From Prochlorococcus sp. AG-363-A03 (GTDB taxonomy: Bacteria; Cyanobacteriota; Cyanobacteriia; PCC-6307; Cyanobiaceae), in contig QCEW01000002.1 in assembly GCA_003280445.1 (NCBI GenBank), positions 67,969 through 111,542 of the forward strand: 43,574 nt of DNA, in the 5' to 3' direction. Position 1 is the stretch's first letter. Every line of letters starts with the position of its first letter. Below, piece by piece: positions 38,290-43,574 of the stretch. The notes below the pieces were generated by a model. That model saw only the letters and a program-made list of their open reading frames with translations, was not told the origin of the DNA and ran no database searches. The translations under genes and the position numbers were made by a program.

Positions 38290-38414
38290 ATGAGAAATAA
38301 TATTTATTAGATTATTTCTTTATATTTATAAGAAAATTAGATCGATTAAAATATAGGACTAAGCAAATACAGCATCTATAAACAAACCATATCAATGAAA
38401 GTTAAAAATTTAGA

Positions 38415-38450
38415 AATTAAAAAGCCCCTTATCTAAGGGGCTTTTTAATT
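38415..38450. terminator. Bidirectional terminator between psaB and psaL
   Basis: A palindromic stem of 17 bp (38415-38431 with 38434-38450), with the core AAAAAGCCCC/GGGGCTTTTT. T-runs on both strands allow it to stop psaL transcription, whose stop is 23 bp away, and residual psaB read-through. Confidence 0.92.
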
Positions 38451-38472
38451 CGAATTCCTTTAGAAAAAGATT

Positions 38473-39000
38473 CTATGCTCCAAGTAAATGATATTCCTTA
38501 ATCAAAGGGAGCACAGTATCTAGATGCAAAGTACCAATTAGCAACCAAGCAAATACGACACCTCCTGTTCCTCCTAACCAAAAACCATTTGTAAAATCAG
38601 CCCATCCTGCTCTAGTAAATAAATCAGAAGGAGGATTAGCTACTGTTGCATCAGGAGGTTGGACGTTAGGTGCCTTACCTGCAGCATTATAAAGAATAAA
38701 AAGAGCAGTCAATATTTGAACAGCTCCAACGCCACCAAGCAAGCCTGCTGTTAAGGCAAAGTCAGTATTCCTGAGAGGTCCTGTCATAGAAAAAGGACCA
38801 AACAGTAAATAACCAAAAATTGCTCCTGTTTCAAGGCCTCTAAAGTTTGGTGATAAGCCCTCTCTATAAACAGGAAGATTATTTATAACCATCTTTGTAA
38901 ACCAACCACTGTTAACTGGAGTTTGAAGATTGCCAACAGTTGGATCTGAGACTGTTTTCACAGCCCACTTTTGCATAAGTGTTTCTTGAGATTTAGTCAT
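38473..39000 (-). CDS. psaL: Photosystem I subunit XI PsaL
   Basis: This thylakoid membrane protein lies at the monomer interface of the PSI trimer. It has 175 residues. Motifs: [20 protein letters not shown] near the start, [19 protein letters not shown], the first helix region GYLLFGPF, and a C-terminal pair of helices with [17 protein letters not shown]. It is downstream of psaI on the same strand (37-bp gap), forming a psaI-psaL operon that converges on psaB. Confidence 0.97.
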   Translation of the reverse strand: MTKSQETLMQKWAVKTVSDPTVGNLQTPVNSGWFTKMVINNLPVYREGLSPNFRGLETGAIFGYLLFGPFSMTGPLRNTDFALTAGLLGGVGAVQILTALFILYNAAGKAPNVQPPDATVANPPSDLFTRAGWADFTNGFWLGGTGGVVFAWLLIGTLHLDTVLPLIKEYHLLGA

Positions 39001-39037
39001 GGGCTAAAAGAATTGGTAGAAAATTAAGTTTTTGAAT

Positions 39038-39154
39038 TTACTCAGTAGCGGTTATGTACCTACCAATCAAAACAATAAAAACTGCTGGACCCATTATTCC
39101 AACTAATGGAATCAGAATAGCGGGAAGCAAACTCGAAGCTAGTTCACTAGTCAT
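39038..39154 (-). CDS. psaI: Photosystem I subunit VIII PsaI
   Basis: A 38-residue single-helix subunit that helps hold PsaL in the PSI trimer. It reads MTSELASSLLPAILIPLVGI, continues GPAVFIVLIGRYI, and ends ATE. The length, the Pro-Leu-Val-Gly helix and the position before psaL identify it. Confidence 0.95.
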   Translation of the reverse strand: MTSELASSLLPAILIPLVGIMGPAVFIVLIGRYITATE

Positions 39155-39287
39155 TACTTATTTCAATAAATCCACCTTTATTTTATAGAGTTATGATCTA
39201 ATCAAACCAAATACAACCCATTGATGACATAAAAGTTCAATCCGTATATCTTCTTTAAAGATGCATTACTAAACAGATTTTCTCATC

Positions 39288-39770
39288 ATGAATCAAGTTT
39301 TTGCTGGTGGCTTAGCTCTAATTATTGCATTGGTCCTTTGGAGTTCAAAAAAACAATCCAAGAAATCAGCTTTTTTTAAATCTCAAAAAGATTCCTTTTC
39401 AAAGGCTCAGATAACATCATCGGCTTTGGTAATTGATAAGAGTTTACAAAATCTAAAATCAACAAAACAGAAGGATAAGAAATCCAAGCCTTTTTTACAG
39501 CTAAATTCACTTAATTCAATAGAGACAAAAAAACAATTAACTAAATTAATCTCTAGCAACCCTAGTGATCGTCTATTGGCTATTCAAATTGCTAGTAAAT
39601 GGGACAACAATAAAGCATTACCTTTTTTAAGAAGAGGGTTGAAGGATTCTGACAGTAGAGTGGTTATTGCATCTGCTGCTGGCATTGCATCTTATAAAGG
39701 TAAAACTATTGATTTACATAAAAAATCTCAAGCTTCTCCACCTCCTCGAAATGTATCTCTGATACGATAA
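39288..39770 (+). CDS. Membrane-anchored HEAT-repeat-like protein
   Basis: A 160-residue protein. An N-terminal helix (about 5-18, AGGLALIIALVLWSS) should anchor it in the membrane. A lysine- and serine-rich linker follows. The C-terminal 60 residues look like one or two HEAT-type helical repeats: DRLLAIQIASKWDNNKALPF and RRGLKDSDSRVVIASAAGIA. The partner is unknown; such repeats usually bind proteins. Its last 43 bp overlap the convergent glycosyltransferase gene. Confidence 0.72.
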   Translation: MNQVFAGGLALIIALVLWSSKKQSKKSAFFKSQKDSFSKAQITSSALVIDKSLQNLKSTKQKDKKSKPFLQLNSLNSIETKKQLTKLISSNPSDRLLAIQIASKWDNNKALPFLRRGLKDSDSRVVIASAAGIASYKGKTIDLHKKSQASPPPRNVSLIR

Positions 39771-40690
39771 ATTGGTCTATTTTGACTTTCATGATAAGTG
39801 CGGATTTGCAGCTCTCCAAGCAAGCCAAATCCAAAGAGTTGAACTCCAGTAACTGCTAGAAGTAAAGCAAAAATGAGTAAAGGTCTATTACCTATATCTT
39901 CTCCTAAAAGTTTAATTGTTAAAAGGTAAAAGCTTGTTATGAAGCTCCCAATAATTGCAAGAATTCCACCAAAACCAAAAACATACATAGGTCTAGTTAA
40001 AAATCTATTCATAAACCAAACAGTCAGCAAGTCCATCAAGACTCTAAAAGTTCTATCTATTCCATACTTACTAGATCCAAATTGACGGGCTCTATGATTT
40101 ACTTTGACTTCAGTAATTCTAGCTCCTTCTATATTTGCAAGAACAGGCAAAAATCTGTGCAATTCACCATATAATCTCATATCTGTAAGTACTTCTTTCC
40201 TATAAGCCTTTAAAGAACATCCGTAATCATTAAGTCGAACACCAGTAACCTTACCAATCAATCGATTAGCAATTTTTGATGGAAGCTTTCTACTTATCGC
40301 TGCATCTTGCCTTCGATATCTCCATCCACTTACAAGATCAAATCCATCCCTAATCTTATTTACTAATAGCGGAATATCTGCAGGATCATTTTGCAAATCA
40401 CCATCAAGTGTGACAACTATCTCTCCAGAAGAAATATCAAATCCTGCTGCCATTGCAGCCGTCTGTCCATAGTTTTTACGTAAAAGAACTCCAACTAATT
40501 CTGGTATTTCAAAACTTAGTTTTCTAATTACGTCTGCGCTGTTATCTGACGAACCATCATTAACTAAAACTAATTCAAAAGTTTCCTCCATAGGATTTAA
40601 AACTTGTAACAACTGATTCACCAACAAAGGAAGACTTTCTTCTTCGTTATAGATAGGAACAACTATTGATAGTGCAACATTTGAATTCAT
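39728..40690 (-). CDS. Family 2 glycosyltransferase with membrane C-terminus (DPM1/GtrB-like)
   Basis: A GT2 enzyme of 320 residues. It begins SIVVPIYNEEESLPLLV. Further motifs are LVNDGSSDNSADVI, TLDGDLQNDPADIPLLV (the metal-binding Asp region), and SGWRYRRQDA. After the soluble domain come two membrane helices (about 235-300). The architecture is that of polyisoprenyl-phosphate glycosyltransferases, which load a sugar onto a lipid carrier. The target glycan is unknown. Confidence 0.92.
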   Translation of the reverse strand: MNSNVALSIVVPIYNEEESLPLLVNQLLQVLNPMEETFELVLVNDGSSDNSADVIRKLSFEIPELVGVLLRKNYGQTAAMAAGFDISSGEIVVTLDGDLQNDPADIPLLVNKIRDGFDLVSGWRYRRQDAAISRKLPSKIANRLIGKVTGVRLNDYGCSLKAYRKEVLTDMRLYGELHRFLPVLANIEGARITEVKVNHRARQFGSSKYGIDRTFRVLMDLLTVWFMNRFLTRPMYVFGFGGILAIIGSFITSFYLLTIKLLGEDIGNRPLLIFALLLAVTGVQLFGFGLLGELQIRTYHESQNRPIYRIRDTFRGGGEA

Positions 40691-40723
40691 TCAAAACTCC
40701 TCATAAGGGTCAATTAATCTTCT

Positions 40724-41476
40724 TTAGAGTTTTTCACTCTGATAACACGAGATCACTCTTCCAGCAGATCTAAATTTAGATCTGTAAAAAGAACCAATTT
40801 TTCCAAGGTTAGGGGGAAATAAACCGTCAATCTCTATTCCATTATGCCCATTAGTTACCCCAGAACTATGAATATAAAAACCATTCTCAATATGCAATCC
40901 AACGTGAGTACATTTTTCAGATGATCCAAAGAACAGTAAATCTCCAGGTTTTAATTCTTCGCCTAAAGCTTCAATATCCAATGCAATATTTTTACAGAAT
41001 TTTTCCTGCTGATAAGCATCTCTTGGTATCCAAATACCTGAACTTGCAAAAGCAGATTGAACCAAACCAGAGCAATCAAAATTTGGACCAATAGTTCCAC
41101 CCCACAAATATTCATTACTCATTTTTTTCGCAGCCTTAGTCCAAGACAATACGCTAGGAATCCTAGAAATAATTTGCTCTTCAGTAAAACATTCAGATTC
41201 CCATGATTCTATTTTTGAAGCTTGATGAATTAATTCGGAAAATCTAAACCAACAAATATAGTCATCTTCCAAAAGACGAACTTTTACTCTATTAATAACT
41301 TCCTTATTTTTAAAATTAGATTTCAAACAATCAATCAATTGAAAACTCCTACCAATACTTGCTTGCGTAACTAATTCATCACTATTTTCACTTTTAAATC
41401 CATCCATATTTATTCGCAGTTTCCATAAACTTCCCAAAACAAATGAAGCTTTAGTTAGCAAAACCTCTAAGGTCAT
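40724..41476 (-). CDS. NlpC/P60 peptidoglycan endopeptidase
   Basis: A 250-residue cell-wall hydrolase. The start is ATG 41476 (MTLEVLLTKASF); the longer frame upstream overlaps the divergent neighbour. The C-terminal domain has the catalytic cysteine in NFDCSGLVQSAF, the histidine in THVGLHIEN, and HSSG as the third polar site. The N-terminal half may hold SH3-like binding modules (VRLLEDDYICWF). No clear signal peptide is seen. Substrate: peptide cross-links of peptidoglycan. Confidence 0.9.
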   Translation of the reverse strand: MTLEVLLTKASFVLGSLWKLRINMDGFKSENSDELVTQASIGRSFQLIDCLKSNFKNKEVINRVKVRLLEDDYICWFRFSELIHQASKIESWESECFTEEQIISRIPSVLSWTKAAKKMSNEYLWGGTIGPNFDCSGLVQSAFASSGIWIPRDAYQQEKFCKNIALDIEALGEELKPGDLLFFGSSEKCTHVGLHIENGFYIHSSGVTNGHNGIEIDGLFPPNLGKIGSFYRSKFRSAGRVISCYQSEKL

Positions 41477-41497
41477 ATTGTATTCTTCTCGAGCGCT

Positions 41498-42391
41498 ATG
41501 GCGTTCTACCGAAAAGACCCTGAGATGGCATTTTGCCTGCAAGGTCTCCTCGATAGGTTTGAAAAAGAAGGTCGACCAAACCTTCAGGAAAATATTGCAA
41601 TAACTTGGATTCGTTATGACAAGCAAAGTCCATCGACTTCTAGTGGATATGGGACAGGGTGGAATTCAAACAGAAATTTTTATCCTGCAAGCGTAGTAAA
41701 AATAGTTTATGCGTTGGCGACTCAAGTATGGCTTCAAAAAGATTTAATTGTTGACTCAGAAGAACTTAGAAGAGCATTGCATGAGATGATTGCAAACTCC
41801 AATAATGACGCGACTAGTTATATTTTAGATCTTTTAACAGGTACAACAAGTGGTCCATCTCTTAATGATTCAAACTATCAAGCATGGAAAGTACAAAGGC
41901 AATTGATTAACCACTGGCTATATGACCTCAGATGGCCTGAAATTAAACATTGGAACTGCAGCCAAAAGACTTGGAATGAAGGACCTTTTGGAAGGGATAA
42001 AGATTTTTATGGAAAAAAAAATGAGAATCGAAACATTATGACTACCGATGGGAGCGCCAGAATTTTTGAATCATTAATGACTTTTGAAATGCTCCCAAAA
42101 TTAGCAAGCGAGGATTTAATAAAAGTTTTTCAACGCTCACTTGATCCAGTTCGCCGCAAGCAAGATTTAGAGAATCAAGTAGATGGTTTTTTAGGAGCAG
42201 GACTCCCTTTGGCTTCTAAACTTTGGAGCAAAGCAGGTCTGATGAGTGAAGTTCGCCATGATGTCGCATGGTGGGAGGCGCCAAAGAAGAATCCCATGCT
42301 TGCAGTCGTTTTTACAACTGGAAAAGAATTAGTCAAAGATCAATTTTTACTCCCTGCAATTAGCAGTGAGTTAAACAAATTAGCTATTTAG
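41498..42391 (+). CDS. Serine hydrolase, beta-lactamase-like fold
   Basis: A 297-residue protein resembling class A beta-lactamase/DD-peptidase-type serine hydrolases. It has SVVK (S65, K68) as the active-site SxxK in NFYPASVVKIVYALA, SNND (101-104) in place of SDN, and SKAG near residue 245 in place of the KTG box. No signal peptide is visible. A start at M10 (41525) would also work. Housekeeping peptidase or esterase activity is more likely than antibiotic resistance. It is divergent from the NlpC/P60 gene with a 21-bp gap. Confidence 0.85.
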   Translation: MAFYRKDPEMAFCLQGLLDRFEKEGRPNLQENIAITWIRYDKQSPSTSSGYGTGWNSNRNFYPASVVKIVYALATQVWLQKDLIVDSEELRRALHEMIANSNNDATSYILDLLTGTTSGPSLNDSNYQAWKVQRQLINHWLYDLRWPEIKHWNCSQKTWNEGPFGRDKDFYGKKNENRNIMTTDGSARIFESLMTFEMLPKLASEDLIKVFQRSLDPVRRKQDLENQVDGFLGAGLPLASKLWSKAGLMSEVRHDVAWWEAPKKNPMLAVVFTTGKELVKDQFLLPAISSELNKLAI

Positions 42392-42518
42392 CAATGAATA
42401 AGATTCCAGCGAACAAAATAGATCCCAAAAGAAATCCAAGAGCCAAAAGCACAGCTATTATTGGTGTATTTAAGTAAACAGATATTGTTGCGAGTTGATT
42501 ACCCTTTGCTTCAGACAC
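42384..42518 (-). CDS. Small single-helix membrane protein (44 aa)
   Basis: A GTG-started 44-codon frame: a short polar head (SEAKGNQLAT), then ISVYLNTPIIAVLLALGF and LLGSILFAGILFIAK as a membrane segment. Its last 35 residues align without gaps to the C-terminus of the protein at 43289-43574, sharing SVxLNT and an FIA ending. That similarity is the main reason to call it real. No family name is known to me. It overlaps the convergent serine hydrolase by 8 bp. Confidence 0.65.
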   Translation of the reverse strand: MSEAKGNQLATISVYLNTPIIAVLLALGFLLGSILFAGILFIAK

Positions 42519-42642
42519 CTTTAAAACTCATAAAAATCATTTTTGATTAAAGCATCTAACTATGCCAAAAAACAAAAAAGTTTAACTGATAAAACAATTT
42601 TTAAAAAAATAAAGAATTATTTATTGATATCAAAAAAATAGT

Positions 42643-43197
42643 TCAAATAAAATTTGATTTTGGTCTCTTATTTTCTAAAACTTTAATATCTTTATCACTT
42701 TGACTTTCTATTATTGAACTTTCTTGGTTATCTATTTTTTCGTTTATTATTTGGTGATCTGCTTTAAGCAAATCATCATCTAATGAATTTATTTTATTTG
42801 ATTTATCTAAGTCTTTTTTATCAAGATTTTGTTGAATTAATGAATTTGTAGAATCTATATCCTTTAATTGGATTATATCTAAAACTTTATTTTCCTCAAC
42901 TTTAATAATTGAAGATTTACTCAATAAATTCAAATCAAATCTACCTTTTGCAAAAGATACTGAAGTAAATACTAGTATTGATCCTAAAATAATAATCAAA
43001 AAAATATTCGATAATAAACTATTTATTGGAGACCAAAATAATATTATTTTAGCATTTTCATTTTTCTGTTTAACCATATCAGCAGAGGGGCTTAAATCTA
43101 AAAAGATATCTTGATTAATCCAGCCTTTATTAGCTTTAGTATAGGGAGACTCACTTTTAGTGAAATCAAAAACCTCCTGGATTCTTTCTTTAAGCAC
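42643..43197 (-). CDS. Hypothetical single-pass membrane protein
   Basis: A 184-residue protein with a GTG start at 43197. The N-terminal 50 residues are soluble (ERIQEVFDFTKSE). One membrane helix lies near residues 62-82 (LSNIFLIIILGSILVFTSVS). The C-terminal 100 residues are highly charged and rich in Asp, Lys, Ile, Asn and Ser, probably disordered. It is very AT-rich. I recognise no family. It lies between two small proteins that resemble each other, all on the same strand. Confidence 0.6.
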   Translation of the reverse strand: MLKERIQEVFDFTKSESPYTKANKGWINQDIFLDLSPSADMVKQKNENAKIILFWSPINSLLSNIFLIIILGSILVFTSVSFAKGRFDLNLLSKSSIIKVEENKVLDIIQLKDIDSTNSLIQQNLDKKDLDKSNKINSLDDDLLKADHQIINEKIDNQESSIIESQSDKDIKVLENKRPKSNFI

Positions 43198-43288
43198 AGC
43201 TTAGGTTTATCTAAAACTACAAGTACGAAAACATAGCAGAAAGTCAGAATAAAAAAGTTACTTTCACACAGATTTTCGTGAAATTGAA

Positions 43289-43574
43289 TTACCCAGCAAT
43301 AAATACCATCGCAGAAAGAAGAATAGCTGCAGCCAAAATTCCTAAAGAAGCTATTCCAACGATCTTCCCTGTGTTTAAGGAGACGGATACAGTTAACAAC
43401 TCAGTTCTTGAGTCTCTTTTCTGTTGAGAATCAATTGGAGAGCGAGGATTGACTTTTTTGGTCGCGCTAGATGTTCTATCTTTAGCAGCTTTTTTCTCTG
43501 CTAAGGCTTTTTTCTCTGCAGCAGCTTTATTAGCTGCTTGAGCTTTCTTCTCTGCTAAGGCTTTTTTCTCTGCT
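43289..43574 (-). CDS. Ala/Lys-rich membrane protein (C-terminal part)
   Basis: Only the C-terminal 94 residues are in the window; the start lies beyond the right edge. The visible N-terminal part is a repeat of AEKKALAEKKA-type units, probably a helical or unordered charged stretch. A linker (KDRTSSATKKVNPRSP) and a terminal membrane helix follow (SVSLNTGKIVGIASLGILAA to FIAG). The helix aligns to the 44-residue protein at 42384-42518. The DNA repeats GCTAAGGCTTTTTTCTCTGC in the Ala/Lys part. Function unknown. Confidence 0.65.
   Translation of the reverse strand, partial: AEKKALAEKKAQAANKAAAEKKALAEKKAAKDRTSSATKKVNPRSPIDSQQKRDSRTELLTVSVSLNTGKIVGIASLGILAAAILLSAMVFIAG

Larger units (their letters stand above)
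37837..38310 (+). repeat. 237-bp tandem duplication of the psaB 3' end
   Basis: Copy 1 (37837-38073) covers the last psaB codons, stop and terminator. Copy 2 (38074-38310) repeats it with only three substitutions (two within codons, one in the terminator loop) and a 2-bp shortening near its end (TAATATTTATT against TAATATATTTATT). The three-base sequence AGA is shared at both borders, which suits slippage or microhomology-mediated duplication. The high identity, including the non-coding tail, indicates a recent event. Confidence 0.95.

Noticed and set aside
38074-38310. Phage-derived psaB fragment
   Set aside because: Cyanophages can carry photosystem I genes, but the copy is nearly identical to its neighbour including the non-coding terminator, so a local tandem duplication explains it better.
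1-43574. tRNA genes, CRISPR arrays and IS elements
   Set aside because: No T-loop-like GTTCGANTC pattern in intergenic DNA, no regularly spaced repeats, and no transposase or terminal inverted repeats were seen. A tRNA-finding program could still reveal something missed by eye.

Overview
The window looks like a chromosome segment from a marine picocyanobacterium of the genus Prochlorococcus, most likely a low-light strain of the urease-carrying NATL type. The basis is the AT-rich sequence, photosystem I genes psaA/psaB/psaI/psaL, ferredoxin-type glutamate synthase, an Sll0418-like tocopherol/plastoquinone methyltransferase, small cyanobacterial DUF families and very compact gene packing. Genus and clade are inferred from gene content and protein resemblance; no rRNA gene is present to test this. 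I see no tRNA, rRNA, IS element, prophage gene or CRISPR array.

Layout. 1-5400: urea utilisation. Lipoprotein UrtA (partial) and ureG-ureF-ureE run leftward; ureD-ureA-ureB-ureC run rightward from a short divergent control region that carries a 20-bp dyad. 5400-9800: small conserved or lineage-specific proteins (DUF1830, four very short hypotheticals, an RRM protein, S21), an outer-membrane porin and an AbrB-type membrane protein. 10050-19340: a B12-binding radical SAM protein overlapping a CPBP protease, clpS-dapL, rne-rnhB, a DUF1997 protein, pheA and a quinol methyltransferase. 19340-24820: a Lon-N domain protein and the str operon read leftward (rpsL, rpsG, fusA, tuf, rpsJ). 25098-32800: ferredoxin GOGAT, a YciI-like protein, lipA, and a CbiG-CobJ fusion for cobalamin synthesis. 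33436-39154: psaA-psaB, then the convergent psaI-psaL pair. 39288-43574: a HEAT-like membrane-anchored protein, a GT2 glycosyltransferase, an NlpC/P60 peptidase divergent from a beta-lactamase-like hydrolase, and a group of small single-span membrane proteins at the right edge.

Nitrogen is one theme: imported urea is hydrolysed by urease, and the ammonium released can enter glutamate through glutamine synthetase (not in this window) and the Fd-GOGAT encoded here. Photosystem I is the other.

The most unusual feature is a near-perfect 237-bp tandem duplication of the psaB 3' end together with its terminator. Its second copy forms an intact 58-codon reading frame encoding the last membrane helix of PsaB with a new start. 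The frame is open only because the two copies differ by 2 bp. Other points worth checking are the loss of both zinc-link cysteines in RNase E, two homologous single-helix proteins flanking a lineage-specific membrane protein at the right edge, a CbiG-CobJ frame whose likely N-terminus has no standard start codon, and a 29-bp perfect inverted repeat at 7824-7886.
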